A DNA stretch of 64,000 nt, taken from positions 44,856 to 108,855 of the forward strand of contig QCBT01000003.1 in the NCBI GenBank assembly GCA_003281525.1, written 5' to 3'. Shown here one piece after another: positions 32,342 to 43,467 of the stretch (the stretch's first letter is position 1; each line of letters starts with the position of its first letter). The notes below the pieces were generated by a model. The model was not told the DNA's origin. It saw only the letters and a list, made by a program, of their open reading frames with translations, and searched no databases. This DNA comes from Prochlorococcus sp. AG-347-J06. Lineage in GTDB: Bacteria; Cyanobacteriota; Cyanobacteriia; PCC-6307; Cyanobiaceae. A program made the translations under genes and the position numbers.

Positions 32342-33278
32342 TTACCCTCTACATTTATAAACTCCAAACTCCATTAAACCTTTCCTGAATGCCCAATTCA
32401 TGAGAAGTATTGTTGGAATCTCTCTAATCGACTTCACTATCGCAAATGGACCAAGTGACAAAATTACGAAGGGCCTTCGAATGCCCTCAATAATGGAGTC
32501 GTACCATGAAGGATTTGTATAGGAATTCCAATTTTCAGAAATAACTCGTCCAGAACTATTTTCGTTAGTTTTAAGAATGTTACTAAATTCTTTAATGCTA
32601 ATAAAATTAGGATGTACCCATTGTTCAAGTAGTTGTTTAAGAACTAACTTTTCAAAAAATGATGGGGGATATGCTCCGAGGTCTCTTGAGTTCCAATCAG
32701 CCAAAGCGAAATACCCTCCAGGTCTTAAAGTTCTCAGCATTTCATTTGCGAACCTAGTCTTATCATTCATGTGTGCACCAGCCTCAACACTCCAGACGGC
32801 ATCAAATGATCCATCTTCAAATTTCAAATCCAAAGCATCCATAACTTGGAAGTTGCAATTTAGCTTATGAGAAGTAAGTTCTCTTGCTCTTTTAACTTGA
32901 GCCGGACTAATTGTAATGCCAGTGACATTAAACCCATAATATTCTGCAAGAATCCTAGAACTTCCTCCTATTCCACAACCTACATCAAGTATTCTGGATC
33001 CTTGTGGTAATTTATCTAAACCACTCCATTTTACTAATTCATGAACAAACTGAACTTTAGCCTTTCTAAAATCAATATTCCCCCCCCCCTGAGGGATAAA
33101 AACCCAAATGTATATGTTCACCCCATAATCTCTCAAGTAATTTATCCTGGGTCCAAGCATCATATGCAGAGGCTACTGTACCAGATGAAATATATTTTCT
33201 AGCATTATTCCTCCATATTATCGCTAGGACTAGAAAGAATAAAACTATTAAAAAAAAAGGGAATAATAATTCAAACAT
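32342..33278 (-). pseudogene. MPBQ/MSBQ-type methyltransferase, interrupted by a frameshift in a G10 tract
   Basis: Two frames together make one ~311-residue protein. From the ATG at 33278, residues 1-66 give a membrane segment followed by GTVASAYDAWTQDKLLERLWGEHIHLGFYPSGG; reading then stops at 33072. The other frame continues NIDFRKAKVQFVHELVKWSGLDKLPQG and the SAM motif ILDVGCGIGGSSRILAEYYG to the end. Order, length and sequence fit the Sll0418-like enzyme that methylates tocopherol and quinone precursors in cyanobacteria. Nine or twelve G would restore one frame. It may be a sequencing error, a mutation, or a slippage-controlled gene. It abuts the Lon-N gene directly. Confidence 0.8.
33080..33089 (-). 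repeat. Homopolymeric G10 tract (C10 on plus strand) at the frameshift
   Basis: A run of ten C on the plus strand, unusual in such AT-rich DNA, lies exactly where the methyltransferase frame breaks. On the coding strand TCA followed by G10 leads to a stop; one G fewer joins the two frames. Confidence 0.95.
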
Positions 33279-33935
33279 TTAATTTTCTTTTATATCAGGA
33301 AAACTCTCTTTCAATGCTGTTCTTGCTGCAAGTTGTTTTCTTGTATGATCCAGCATTTCATATTCTCTTTGCAAACGGGTAAAAGTATTTCTCTCTTCAA
33401 GAAGTCTTTGCTGTTCTTCCGCAACAGGACCGCCCAAATGAGCTCCTATCCAAAATGATAAATCTATTGGGTTGTCAGGTAATTTATCAGGTAGATTTTT
33501 CTTGGTATTAGTCAATTTACTTGTTAAGTTAATAACATCACTAAGTGCTTCTTTTACTGAAACTTTTAGAGAATCTAATTTTTGAAGGTCATCAATATTA
33601 TCATCAGTAATCCAACTAACCATCGCAGAATAAAATGGCGTCGAACGAGTAATTTCTAACACTTGAAATCTTTGTTGGCCGAGAGTGATAATATTACTTC
33701 TCCCATCCTCTGCAGTTTGATGTTTTAAGATTTGAGCACAGCATCCAACGTTAGCCATACTTTTAGTAGTTGGATCCCACTTAATCACTCCAAACATAGA
33801 ATCACTTTCAAGAACCGATTGGAGCATAATCTTGTATCTTGATTCAAAAATATGTAAAGGTAATACTTCTTGAGGGAAAAGGACTACTTCTGGCAAAGGA
33901 AATAAAGGTAATTCCCTTACTGAAAGTTCTCCCAT
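33279..33935 (-). CDS. Lon N-terminal (LON substrate-binding) domain protein
   Basis: The 218-residue protein matches the N-terminal substrate-binding domain of Lon without ATPase or protease domains. Family phrases are VRELPLFPLPEVVLFPQEVLPLHIFESRYKIMLQSVLE, a beta-barrel with VGCCAQI and ITLGQQRFQVLEI, and a helical C-terminus. Stand-alone LON-domain proteins are common in cyanobacteria and may recognise misfolded proteins; the role is not known. Its stop directly adjoins the methyltransferase start, so the two may be co-transcribed. Confidence 0.85.
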   Translation of the reverse strand: MGELSVRELPLFPLPEVVLFPQEVLPLHIFESRYKIMLQSVLESDSMFGVIKWDPTTKSMANVGCCAQILKHQTAEDGRSNIITLGQQRFQVLEITRSTPFYSAMVSWITDDNIDDLQKLDSLKVSVKEALSDVINLTSKLTNTKKNLPDKLPDNPIDLSFWIGAHLGGPVAEEQQRLLEERNTFTRLQREYEMLDHTRKQLAARTALKESFPDIKEN

Positions 33936-33992
33936 TTAAATCTCATCTTATTTTTTTTTATACTAAACAATTTAGGGCGATTTCGGGATTTA

Positions 33993-34313
33993 TTAAAGTT
34001 TAACTTCTATATCTACACCACTAGGGAGATCTAGTTTCATTAAAGCATCAATAGTTTTTGCAGAAGGACTGTAGATATCAATTATTCTTCTATGTGTTCT
34101 TGTTTCAAAATGCTCTCTAGAATCTTTATCAACATGTGGTGATCTTAGAACACAATAAATTTTCCTTTTTGTAGGTAAAGGTATTGGACCTATTGCTGAG
34201 GCAGAAGTAGTATCAGCAGTTTGGATAATTTTGTCGCAAGACAAATCTAGCATTCTTCTATCAAATGCTTTGAGCCTTATTCTTATTTTTTGTTGTGCAA
34301 TTGATGCAGTCAT
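33993..34313 (-). CDS. rpsJ: 30S ribosomal protein S10
   Basis: The 106-residue S10 shows [16 protein letters not shown] near the N-terminus, then [40 protein letters not shown] and the C-terminal [10 protein letters not shown]. It ends the str operon (rpsL-rpsG-fusA-tuf-rpsJ), an arrangement usual in cyanobacteria. A 100-bp gap containing a perfect hairpin separates it from tuf. Confidence 0.96.
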   Translation of the reverse strand: MTASIAQQKIRIRLKAFDRRMLDLSCDKIIQTADTTSASAIGPIPLPTKRKIYCVLRSPHVDKDSREHFETRTHRRIIDIYSPSAKTIDALMKLDLPSGVDIEVKL

Positions 34314-34334
34314 AGTTTCAAATAACTTTTAGTA

Positions 34335-34360
34335 AAGGGTCATTGATTAAAATGACCCTT
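34335..34360 (-). other. Perfect 10-bp inverted repeat between tuf and rpsJ
   Basis: AAGGGTCATT (34335-34344) and AATGACCCTT (34351-34360) form ten perfect pairs with a 6-nt loop. No U-run follows on either strand, so it does not look like a standard intrinsic terminator. It lies between two genes read in the same direction and may be an RNA-processing site or an mRNA-stabilising structure. Confidence 0.75.
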
Positions 34361-34413
34361 ATCCATAGATCTATATTAGATGATTGAGGTTAAATTTTTA
34401 AAATTCAAATTTA

Positions 34414-35613
34414 TTATTTGAGGATTTTAGAAACAACTCCAGCACCGATAGTACGTCCACCTTCACGTATAGCGAATCGCATACCTTGTTCAATAGCTAC
34501 TGGACAGATTAATTCTCCAGTCATCTTAATTCTGTCTCCTGGCATAACCATTTCAACATTAGAGCCGTCATCTGAGGTAAATGCGGTTATTTGACCTGTC
34601 ACATCAGTTGTTCTGATGTAGAACTGAGGTCTATATCCTGCAAAGAAAGGAGTATGTCTTCCTCCCTCTTCTTTTTTAAGAACATACACTTCTCCTTCAA
34701 ACTGAGTATGAGGAGTAATAGATCCTTTCTTCACAAGAACCATTCCTCTCTCAATATCTTCTTTCTGGACACCCCGTAAAAGTAAACCAACATTATCGCC
34801 AGCCATACCTTCATCGAGAAGTTTACGGAACATTTCAACTCCAGTAACAGTTGTTAATCTTGTATCTCTTATTCCAACTATTTCTACTTCTTCTCCAACC
34901 TTAACTTTACCTCTCTCAATTCTTCCAGTAGCAACAGTTCCTCTACCAGTAATCGAGAAAACATCTTCAACTGCCATCAAGAATGGTTTATCAACTTCTC
35001 TTTCTGGTTCGGGAATGCTAGCATCGACTGCTTTCATTAATTCTTCAATCTTTGATTCCCAAGTAGAATCACCTTCAAGAGCTTTTAAACCTGAAACTTG
35101 AACTATAGGAATGTCATCTCCAGGGAAGTCATAACTATCTAGGAGTTCCCTAATTTCCATCTCGACAAGTTCAATAATTTCTTCATCATCGACCATATCG
35201 CACTTATTCAGAGCAACTACAAGAGCAGGAACTCCAACCTGTTTAGCTAAAAGAATATGCTCTTTTGTTTGAGCCATAGGACCATCTGTAGCTGCGCAAA
35301 CTAGAATAGCTCCATCCATCTGGGCGGCCCCTGTAATCATGTTTTTCACATAATCAGCATGTCCTGGGCAATCGACGTGAGCATAATGTCTGCCTTCAGT
35401 TTCATATTCAACATGAGCTGTATTAATGGTAATACCACGCTCTCTTTCTTCAGGAGCGCCATCAATGTCTCCATAGTCTTGAGCTTGAGCTTGACCTTTT
35501 TTAGCTAATACATTTGTAATAGCAGCTGTTAGTGTTGTTTTTCCATGGTCAACATGGCCAATAGTACCTATGTTGACATGTGGTTTGTTTCTTTCGAACT
35601 TCTCGCGAGCCAT
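34414..35613 (-). CDS. tuf: Translation elongation factor Tu
   Basis: EF-Tu brings aminoacyl-tRNA to the ribosome with GTP. The 399-residue product is complete: [14 protein letters not shown] (G1), [13 protein letters not shown] (switch I/G2), [23 protein letters not shown] (G3) and NKCDM (G4), then domains II and III ending VVSKILK. It is the fourth gene of the str operon, 43 bp after fusA, and the only tuf in the window. Confidence 0.98.
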
Positions 35614-35656
35614 TTGAATAAAGAATCGAGGGTTTAAGAGTGGTTTAGTTTAGAGA

Positions 35657-37732
35657 TCAGGAGTTGCCCTGATTCTTGGAAATGATAGCTTCAGCAACAT
35701 TACGAGGAACTTCCTCATAATTTGCGAACTCCATTGAAAATATACCCCGACCTTGAGTCATTGATCGGAGTTGAGTGGCATAACCGAACATTTCGGCTAA
35801 GGGCACTTTGGCCTGTACCTTAGACAATCCATCATCAACAGATTGTCCTTCTACTTGACCTCTTCTGGAAGAGAGATCACCAATTACAGATCCAAGAAAG
35901 TCGTCAGGACTTTCGACCTCAACTTTCATCATAGGCTCTAAAAGGACAGGATTGCATTTTTTAACCCCATCTTTAAAAGCCATGGAACCTGCAATTTTGA
36001 AGGCCATTTCTGATGAGTCTACATCGTGGAATGAACCATCGACTAGTGTTACTTTTACATCAATGAGTGGATAACCGGCAAGAACACCAGATTCACAGGT
36101 CTCTTTCATTCCATTAGATGCAGGCCCAATATACTCTTTTGGTATAGCACCACCAACAATTTTATTTACAAATTCAAAACCTTTACCGACTTCAGCAGGT
36201 TCCATTTCAATAACTACATGACCATATTGACCTTTTCCTCCAGTCTGTCTTGCATATTTACCTTCACCTTTAGAACTAGACCTAATAGTTTCTCTATATG
36301 AAACCTGTGGAGCACCTATATTTGCCTCAACTTTAAATTCCCTTAACATTCTGTCGACGAGGATTTCTAAGTGCAACTCACCCATACCTGCAATAACTGT
36401 TTGATTTGTCTCAGGATCTGTACTTACTCTAAAGGTTGGATCCTCTTCAGACAAAGCTGTTAAAGCTTTTGATAATTTTTCCATATCGCCTTTAGTTTTT
36501 GGCTCAACAGCTACTGAGATAACTGGTTCAGGGATAAACAATGTCTCCAAAACTATTGGATCTTCTGTGTTACACAAAGTGTCGCCTGTTGTTGTGTTCT
36601 TAAGACCTAATACAGCTCCTAAATCCCCAGCTCTCAATTCATCAACCTCCTCTCTTTCATCAGCCTTGAGAATAACTAATCTAGAAATTCTCTCTTTAGC
36701 ATCCTTAGTAGAATTCATTACATAACTTCCCTTTGAAAGAACACCTGAATACATTCTTACAAAAGTTAATTTCCCATAGGGATCTGACATCACTTTGAAT
36801 GCTAGTGCACTGAAAGGAGCATTATCATCTGAAGGTCTAACATCTTCTTTGCCACTAGGCAGTACACCTTGTATGGGCTTGACATCAACTGGAGCTGGCA
36901 AGTAATCAACTACAGCGTCTAATACAAGTTGGACACCTTTATTCTTAAAAGCTGAACCGCATAATACTGGAACTAATCCATGTTTTAAAACCCCTTCTCT
37001 AATACCTTTCTTAAGTTGTTCTTCAGATAATTCTCCTGTTTCGAGAAATATTTCTATTAACTCTTCATCATTTTCTGCAACACTTTCCATTAACTTATCT
37101 CTCCACTCAGCAGCTTCATCTTCCATATCAGATGGAATTGGAGCTTCTTCAATATCAGTACCTAAATCGTTTTTGTAAAGATATGCTTTGTTGGCTACTA
37201 AATCAATAATGCCTGTGAGATCACCTTCAGCACCAATAGGTAACTGAATTGGGAGTGCATTTGCCTTAAGTCGATCTTTAATTTGCTTATTAACCTTTAA
37301 AAAATCTGCACCTGTTCTATCCATTTTATTAACAAAAACCATTCTTGGAACAGAGTATCTATCTGCTTGTCGCCAAACCGTTTCGGATTGAGGCTGAACT
37401 CCACCAACTGCGCAAAATACAGCTATGACTCCATCCAACACTCGCATTGATCTTTCTACTTCAATAGTAAAGTCAACGTGTCCAGGAGTATCAATAATAT
37501 TAATCCTATGATCTTGCCAACTAGTAGATATTGCAGCAGCGGTAATAGTTATTCCTCTTTCTCTTTCTTGAGCCATCCAATCTGTTACTGCAGCACCATC
37601 ATGAACCTCGCCTATCTTATGAACTACACCTGAATAAAACAAAATTCTTTCAGTTGTTGTTGTCTTACCTGCATCGATATGTGCGGCTATACCTATATTC
37701 CTTACTCGTTCTAGGGGAAAGTCGCGTGCCAA
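35657..37732 (-). CDS. fusA: Translation elongation factor G
   Basis: EF-G translocates tRNAs and mRNA after peptide-bond formation. The 691-residue protein shows the GTPase motifs [34 protein letters not shown] and [10 protein letters not shown], and the domain IV/V sequences [18 protein letters not shown] and [12 protein letters not shown]. It lies 96 bp downstream of rpsG and upstream of tuf in the str operon. Confidence 0.98.
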   Translation of the reverse strand: MARDFPLERVRNIGIAAHIDAGKTTTTERILFYSGVVHKIGEVHDGAAVTDWMAQERERGITITAAAISTSWQDHRINIIDTPGHVDFTIEVERSMRVLDGVIAVFCAVGGVQPQSETVWRQADRYSVPRMVFVNKMDRTGADFLKVNKQIKDRLKANALPIQLPIGAEGDLTGIIDLVANKAYLYKNDLGTDIEEAPIPSDMEDEAAEWRDKLMESVAENDEELIEIFLETGELSEEQLKKGIREGVLKHGLVPVLCGSAFKNKGVQLVLDAVVDYLPAPVDVKPIQGVLPSGKEDVRPSDDNAPFSALAFKVMSDPYGKLTFVRMYSGVLSKGSYVMNSTKDAKERISRLVILKADEREEVDELRAGDLGAVLGLKNTTTGDTLCNTEDPIVLETLFIPEPVISVAVEPKTKGDMEKLSKALTALSEEDPTFRVSTDPETNQTVIAGMGELHLEILVDRMLREFKVEANIGAPQVSYRETIRSSSKGEGKYARQTGGKGQYGHVVIEMEPAEVGKGFEFVNKIVGGAIPKEYIGPASNGMKETCESGVLAGYPLIDVKVTLVDGSFHDVDSSEMAFKIAGSMAFKDGVKKCNPVLLEPMMKVEVESPDDFLGSVIGDLSSRRGQVEGQSVDDGLSKVQAKVPLAEMFGYATQLRSMTQGRGIFSMEFANYEEVPRNVAEAIISKNQGNS

Positions 37733-37828
37733 TTTTAAAGCTCCAAATAAAATAATTTTTGATAATTGTAGTTCACCCTAAAGGCAAACTTTAATAATAG
37801 TAAACTATTTAAGTACCTTTTGATGAAA

Positions 37829-38299
37829 TTAATATCTGTAATGTGCAAAAGCTTTATTAGCTTCTGCCATTTTATGAGTATCTTCTCTTTTTTTAACGGC
37901 ACTACCAGTTTCATTTGCTGCATCCATCAACTCGCCGGCAAGTTTTTGTGACATGCTTTTGCCATTTCTTGCACGTGAGAATGTAACAAGCCATCTTAAT
38001 GCCATAGCCGTACCTCTCTCTTGACGAACTTCCATAGGTACTTGATATGTTGCGCCACCAACTCTTCTAGCTCTTACCTCGACAAGAGGAGTAGCATTTT
38101 TTACAGCTGTTTCAAATAATTCCACTGCATTCCCACCTGTTCTTTCGCTTATTAAAGAAAAAGCATCAGACAATATTCTTTGAGCTGTAGATTTTTTGCC
38201 ATGTTTCATTAATCGAGAAATCATCATTGAAGCAAGACGACTATTAAATTGAGGATCTGGAAGAACTGGTCTTTTTACTGCTGCATTACGACGTGACAT
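37829..38299 (-). CDS. rpsG: 30S ribosomal protein S7
   Basis: S7 nucleates assembly of the 30S head. The 156-residue product has [36 protein letters not shown], the [15 protein letters not shown] segment and the C-terminal [20 protein letters not shown]. Length and sequence are typical. It follows rpsL by 26 bp. Confidence 0.98.
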   Translation of the reverse strand: MSRRNAAVKRPVLPDPQFNSRLASMMISRLMKHGKKSTAQRILSDAFSLISERTGGNAVELFETAVKNATPLVEVRARRVGGATYQVPMEVRQERGTAMALRWLVTFSRARNGKSMSQKLAGELMDAANETGSAVKKREDTHKMAEANKAFAHYRY

Positions 38300-38325
38300 G
38301 TTTTTTAAAAAGTGATGTTTACAAA

Positions 38326-38700
38326 TTAATCTTTTGGAGCTTTTGCTCCATACTTAGATCTGGATTGACGTCTATCTTTGACTCCAGCCGTATCTAAAGT
38401 TCCTCTAATTATATGATATCTAACTCCTGGCAAATCCTTAACCCTTCCACCCCTAAGTAGTACTACAGAATGTTCTTGCAAATTATGTCCAATCCCAGGA
38501 ATATAAGCCGTTACTTCGAAACCAGAAGTTAATCTAACCCTTGCAACTTTTCTCAAAGCTGAATTAGGCTTCTTAGGTGTTGATGTATAGACTCTCGTAC
38601 ATACCCCTCTTCTCTCAGGGCAAGCTTTTAATGCAGGAGATTTTGTTTTCTTTGTCAGACGTTTTCTTTCTGAACCTACTAATTGTGAGATGGTGGGCAT
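38326..38700 (-). CDS. rpsL: 30S ribosomal protein S12
   Basis: S12 helps control decoding accuracy. The 124-residue product includes [33 protein letters not shown] and [23 protein letters not shown], whose conserved Asp is the beta-methylthiolation site and whose Lys residues are streptomycin-resistance positions; the sequence looks wild type. It is the first gene of the str operon and diverges from gltB across a 195-bp gap. Confidence 0.98.
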   Translation of the reverse strand: MPTISQLVGSERKRLTKKTKSPALKACPERRGVCTRVYTSTPKKPNSALRKVARVRLTSGFEVTAYIPGIGHNLQEHSVVLLRGGRVKDLPGVRYHIIRGTLDTAGVKDRRQSRSKYGAKAPKD

Positions 38701-38895
38701 CTATTAAACTTTGATAAAAATAAACATCTAACTATCATAACCTTTTAAGAGCACCAACTAAAAGTTTTTAATTATATTTTTTTTAAAATTTGTCAAATTA
38801 AAATTATTTGGTAAATATTCATTATCTTTAGATTTATTTTCATATTTATTTTTATAATAGAATTACATAATTAACTAAATATAATTAAATAATCT

Positions 38896-41800
38896 ATGGG
38901 AGAGAGTATCAAAAGAGTCGTAGGTCCATATCAAGATAGTTATTCCCCAAATGGAATAATTGGGGAAAAAGATGCCTGTGGAGTAGGTTTCATAGCAAAC
39001 ATTAAAGGGTTAGAAAGCAATTGGATCCTAAAACAATCCCTTAAAGGCCTTAACTGCATGGAACATAGAGGAGGTTGTGGAGGAGATAGTGATTCAGGAG
39101 ATGGAGCAGGCATCTTATGTTCAATTCCATGGGGATATCTAGAAGAGGAAATTAATCTAGAAAATACTCAAGAATTTAATAGAGGTTTAGGCATGGTTTT
39201 TATGCCTGCTAAGAAAGAAAAAATTGGAGTTTGTAAATCAATATGTGATCAAGAGGCAGAAAAATTAAAAGTCAACAAAACATCTTGGAGAAAAGTACCT
39301 GTTAATAATGAAATCTTAGGTCCTTTAGCTAAAGCAAATGCTCCATTTATTTGTCAGTGGATTTTATATATAGATAAAAAAGATCATCAGGATGTTGAAA
39401 GGCTTTTATTCCAGTTAAGGAAAAGAATTGAGAAAAAAATAAGAGCAACTTTCAAAAACGATGTTGGGGATTGTGAATTTTATTTTGCCTCACTAAGTTC
39501 TCAAACGGTTGTTTATAAAGGTATGGTTCGCTCTGAAATATTATCCGAGTTTTATCAAGATCTAAAAGAAGAGAGTTTTAAAGTTTCATTTTCTGTTTAT
39601 CATCGTAGATTTAGTACCAATACACTTCCAAAATGGCCACTGGCCCAGCCCATGAGATTTTTGGGTCATAATGGCGAAATAAATACTCTCTTAGGCAATA
39701 TCAATTGGGCTAAAGCTTCAGAAACACATTTAGATGATTTTTGGGGAGAGTTATCTAATGAAATCAAGCCTATTGTAGATGTCAACAAAAGTGATTCATC
39801 AAATCTTGATGCAACCCTTGAAATTAATATTCGCTCAGGCCAACCAATAACTGATTCATTATTAAAACTTGTTCCTGAAGCATTTAGAGATCAACCAGAA
39901 CTTGAACAAAGAAAAGATATTAAATCTTTTTATGAGTATTCTGCGAGCCTACAAGAAGCTTGGGACGGACCTGCTCTTCTTGTATTTGCAGATGGGAATT
40001 TTATAGGAGCAACGCTTGATAGAAATGGTTTAAGACCAGCAAGATATTCAATCACAAATGATGGTTTCGTAATAATGGGTTCCGAAACAGGAGTAGTAGA
40101 TCTTGAAGAGGAGAGAGTCATAGAAAAAGGTCGATTAGGACCGGGACAAATGTTGGCAGTTGATTTTCATGAGAATAGAATCCTAAGAAATTGGGAAGTA
40201 AAATCTGAAGCCGCTAAAAGGCATGATTATAAAAATTTGCTCAGTAGTAGAACTATAAAAATTGAAAATAATGAATGGGTTAAAGACTGCAAACTAAAAG
40301 ACCTTGAGTTGTTGCAACAACAAACTGCATATGGTTTTTCAGCGGAAGATAATGACCTTATCTTAGATTCAATGGCTTCATTAGCTAAAGAGCCTACTTA
40401 TTGCATGGGCGACGACATCCCATTAGCAGTTCTTTCATCTAAGCCACATATTTTATACGACTACTTTAAGCAAAGATTTGCGCAAGTTACTAATCCTCCT
40501 ATTGACCCTCTTAGAGAAAAACTTGTAATGAGTTTAGAGATGCATCTAGGAGAAAGATGTACACCATTTGAAATTAAAGATGCTAAACCTTTTATTCATT
40601 TACAAAGTCCGATTCTTAATGAGGAAGAACTCATTTCCATCAAGAAATCAAAAATTAAATCTCAGACAATTTCAAGTTTGTTTGATTTAGAGGAAGGTAT
40701 TCAAGGCTTAGAGAACCAATTACAAACAATCTGTAAACAGAGTGAGCTTTCTATAAAAGAAGGTTGCTCTTTAATTATCATTTCTGATAAGGGAATTAAT
40801 CCTAAAAAGACTTTTATACCTCCTTTACTTGCTGTTGGAGCAATTCATCATTATCTCCTTAAGAAAGAAATCAGGCTAAAAGCTTCTCTAATAATTGAGA
40901 CCGGTCAATGTTGGAGCACACATCACTTAGCTTGTTTAATTGGATATGGAGCAAGTGCAGTTTGCCCTTGGTTGACCTTCGAAGCAGGTAGACACTGGTT
41001 AAAACATCCAAAAATACAAAAACTCATTGATAGCAAAAAAATAAATCCATTATCAATAGTTGATGTTCAAGAAAATATTAAAAAAGCTCTAGAAGACGGT
41101 CTAAGAAAAATTCTCTCAAAAATAGGAATCTCACTTTTATCTAGTTACCATGGTGCACAAATTTTTGAAGCTGTAGGCCTTGGATCTGACTTAATAAAAA
41201 TTGCTTTTGATGGTACAACAAGTCGTATCGCTGGCATAACACTAAAAGAATTAACTAATGAGACACTTTCAATACACACGAAAGCCTTTCCAGAGATCGA
41301 TTTAAAGAAATTAGAATTTTTAGGATTTGTACAATTTAGAAATAATGGAGAATATCATTCCAATAACCCAGAGATGTCCAAAGTTTTACATTCAGCGGTG
41401 AAACAAGGGCCAGGATACGATCATTTTGAAACTTACAAAAAACTTATTAGTAATAGACCGACAACATCTCTTAGAGATTTACTAACAATTAATTCAAAAA
41501 GAAAAAGTATTCCATTAGAAAAAGTTGAGAGTATTGAATCAATTTGCAAAAGGTTCTGTACTGGAGGAATGAGTTTAGGTGCTTTATCCAGAGAAGCGCA
41601 TGAAGTTTTAGCGGTTGCAATGAATAGAATTGGTGGGAAAAGTAATAGTGGAGAAGGGGGAGAAGATCCAGCTCGTTTTAATGTTTTAAACGATATCGAT
41701 GAAAATACTCAGTCAGCGACGTTGCCATTTATTAAAGGCTTAGAGAATGGAGACACCGCATGCTCAGCTATTAAACAAATAGCATCAGGAAGATTTGGAG

Positions 41801-43467
41801 TTACACCTGAATATCTGAGAAGTGGTAAACAACTCGAAATTAAAATGGCTCAAGGTGCAAAACCCGGAGAGGGGGGGCAATTACCTGGTCCAAAAGTTGA
41901 TTCTTACATCGCAAAACTAAGAAATAGTAAACCTGGAGTAGCTTTAATATCTCCTCCCCCGCATCATGATATTTATTCGATTGAAGATTTAGCTCAACTT
42001 ATCCACGACTTACACCAAGTTCATCCAAAAGCGAAAGTAAGCGTTAAACTTGTTTCTGAAATTGGTATAGGTACTATTGCTGCTGGAGTAAGTAAAGCTA
42101 ATGCAGATGTAATTCAAATATCAGGCCATGATGGAGGTACAGGTGCTTCACCCTTAAGTTCTATTAAACATGCAGGTTTACCATGGGAACTAGGTGTTGC
42201 TGAGGTTCATAAATCTCTCTTAGAAAATAACTTACGCGAAAGAGTAATTTTGAGAACTGATGGAGGCCTTAAAACAGGTTGGGACGTAGTTATTGCAGCT
42301 TTACTAGGTGCTGAAGAATACGGTTTTGGTTCTGTAGCGATGATTGCTGAAGGATGCATAATGGCTAGGGTTTGTCATACAAATAAGTGTCCTGTTGGAG
42401 TTGCCACTCAAAAAGAAGAATTAAGAAAAAGATTTAAAGGTATTCCAGAAAATGTTGTCAATTTTTTCTTGTATATTGCTGAAGAAGTAAGACAGATAAT
42501 GAGTAGGATCGGTGTTTCAAATATGGAAGAACTGATTGGTAATCAAGAATTTCTTTCTGCAAGAAATACCGATCTTCCAAAAACTTCTAATATTGATCTT
42601 TCTTCTTTAGTAAATAAACACTCAACCCCTGATAGATCATGGTTAAAACATTCAAAAACTGCCCATAGTAATGGTTCTGTATTAGAAGACGAGTTTTTGT
42701 CTGATACTGAATTTATAGATTCAATTAAAAATCACGAAATATTAACCAAAGAGATTGAGATAAAAAATACAGATAGAAGTGTTTGTGCGAAGATATCAGG
42801 CGAAATCGCAGAACTACACGGCAATACTGGCTTCAATGGCGAACTCAACTTAAAGTTTAAAGGATATGCAGGACAAAGCTTTGGTGCCTTTTTATTGAAG
42901 GGAATGAATGTTCAATTAATCGGAGAAGCAAATGATTATGTTTGTAAAGGAATGAATGGAGGAATACTCACAATAATTCCACCAAAAATAGAAAAAGCTT
43001 CCTCCGAACAGGTTATTTTAGGAAACACCTGTCTTTACGGAGCAACAGGTGGGAAATTATTTGCATTAGGAAAATCGGGAGAAAGATTTGCAGTAAGAAA
43101 TAGTGGTGCTACAGCGGTAACAGAAGGAGCAGGTGATCATTGTTGTGAATATATGACTGGTGGGAAAGTAGTTATTCTAGGTTCCACAGGAAGGAATATT
43201 GGTGCGGGCATGACTGGTGGAATAGCTTTTATAATCGATGAGAAGAACGATTTAAGTAATAAAGTTAACAAGGAAATAGTTAGCATTCATAAAATAACTT
43301 CATCAAAGCAAGAAGACATCTTATTAGAAATTATTAGAGAATATCTAGCAAAAACAAATAGCTTAAAGGCTGCCAAAATAATTGAAAATTGGTCTTACTA
43401 CAAGAGTACTTTCAAATTAATAGTCCCCCCAAGCGAAGAAGAAATGCTTGGCATAAAGAAAATGTAA
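38896..43467 (+). CDS. gltB: Ferredoxin-dependent glutamate synthase
   Basis: This enzyme makes glutamate from glutamine and 2-oxoglutarate in ammonium assimilation. The 1523-residue single-chain protein has a class II amidotransferase domain at the N-terminus with the nucleophile Cys28 (DACGVGF) after a short propeptide, a central domain, the FMN-binding domain (GGMSLGALSREAHEVLA, SGHDGGTGASPLSSIKHAG), the [3Fe-4S] cluster CIMARVCHTNKCP, and a C-terminal beta-helix (GANDYVCKGMNGG-type repeats). No NADPH-binding small-subunit gene is next to it, in keeping with ferredoxin as donor. yciI follows without a gap. Confidence 0.95.
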   Translation: MGESIKRVVGPYQDSYSPNGIIGEKDACGVGFIANIKGLESNWILKQSLKGLNCMEHRGGCGGDSDSGDGAGILCSIPWGYLEEEINLENTQEFNRGLGMVFMPAKKEKIGVCKSICDQEAEKLKVNKTSWRKVPVNNEILGPLAKANAPFICQWILYIDKKDHQDVERLLFQLRKRIEKKIRATFKNDVGDCEFYFASLSSQTVVYKGMVRSEILSEFYQDLKEESFKVSFSVYHRRFSTNTLPKWPLAQPMRFLGHNGEINTLLGNINWAKASETHLDDFWGELSNEIKPIVDVNKSDSSNLDATLEINIRSGQPITDSLLKLVPEAFRDQPELEQRKDIKSFYEYSASLQEAWDGPALLVFADGNFIGATLDRNGLRPARYSITNDGFVIMGSETGVVDLEEERVIEKGRLGPGQMLAVDFHENRILRNWEVKSEAAKRHDYKNLLSSRTIKIENNEWVKDCKLKDLELLQQQTAYGFSAEDNDLILDSMASLAKEPTYCMGDDIPLAVLSSKPHILYDYFKQRFAQVTNPPIDPLREKLVMSLEMHLGERCTPFEIKDAKPFIHLQSPILNEEELISIKKSKIKSQTISSLFDLEEGIQGLENQLQTICKQSELSIKEGCSLIIISDKGINPKKTFIPPLLAVGAIHHYLLKKEIRLKASLIIETGQCWSTHHLACLIGYGASAVCPWLTFEAGRHWLKHPKIQKLIDSKKINPLSIVDVQENIKKALEDGLRKILSKIGISLLSSYHGAQIFEAVGLGSDLIKIAFDGTTSRIAGITLKELTNETLSIHTKAFPEIDLKKLEFLGFVQFRNNGEYHSNNPEMSKVLHSAVKQGPGYDHFETYKKLISNRPTTSLRDLLTINSKRKSIPLEKVESIESICKRFCTGGMSLGALSREAHEVLAVAMNRIGGKSNSGEGGEDPARFNVLNDIDENTQSATLPFIKGLENGDTACSAIKQIASGRFGVTPEYLRSGKQLEIKMAQGAKPGEGGQLPGPKVDSYIAKLRNSKPGVALISPPPHHDIYSIEDLAQLIHDLHQVHPKAKVSVKLVSEIGIGTIAAGVSKANADVIQISGHDGGTGASPLSSIKHAGLPWELGVAEVHKSLLENNLRERVILRTDGGLKTGWDVVIAALLGAEEYGFGSVAMIAEGCIMARVCHTNKCPVGVATQKEELRKRFKGIPENVVNFFLYIAEEVRQIMSRIGVSNMEELIGNQEFLSARNTDLPKTSNIDLSSLVNKHSTPDRSWLKHSKTAHSNGSVLEDEFLSDTEFIDSIKNHEILTKEIEIKNTDRSVCAKISGEIAELHGNTGFNGELNLKFKGYAGQSFGAFLLKGMNVQLIGEANDYVCKGMNGGILTIIPPKIEKASSEQVILGNTCLYGATGGKLFALGKSGERFAVRNSGATAVTEGAGDHCCEYMTGGKVVILGSTGRNIGAGMTGGIAFIIDEKNDLSNKVNKEIVSIHKITSSKQEDILLEIIREYLAKTNSLKAAKIIENWSYYKSTFKLIVPPSEEEMLGIKKM

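Noticed and set aside
32342..33163. Methyltransferase as an independent gene starting MMLGPRINY
   Set aside because: The first 25 or so codons are antisense-like filler in the wrong frame; conserved sequence upstream lies in the other frame, so this is one broken gene.
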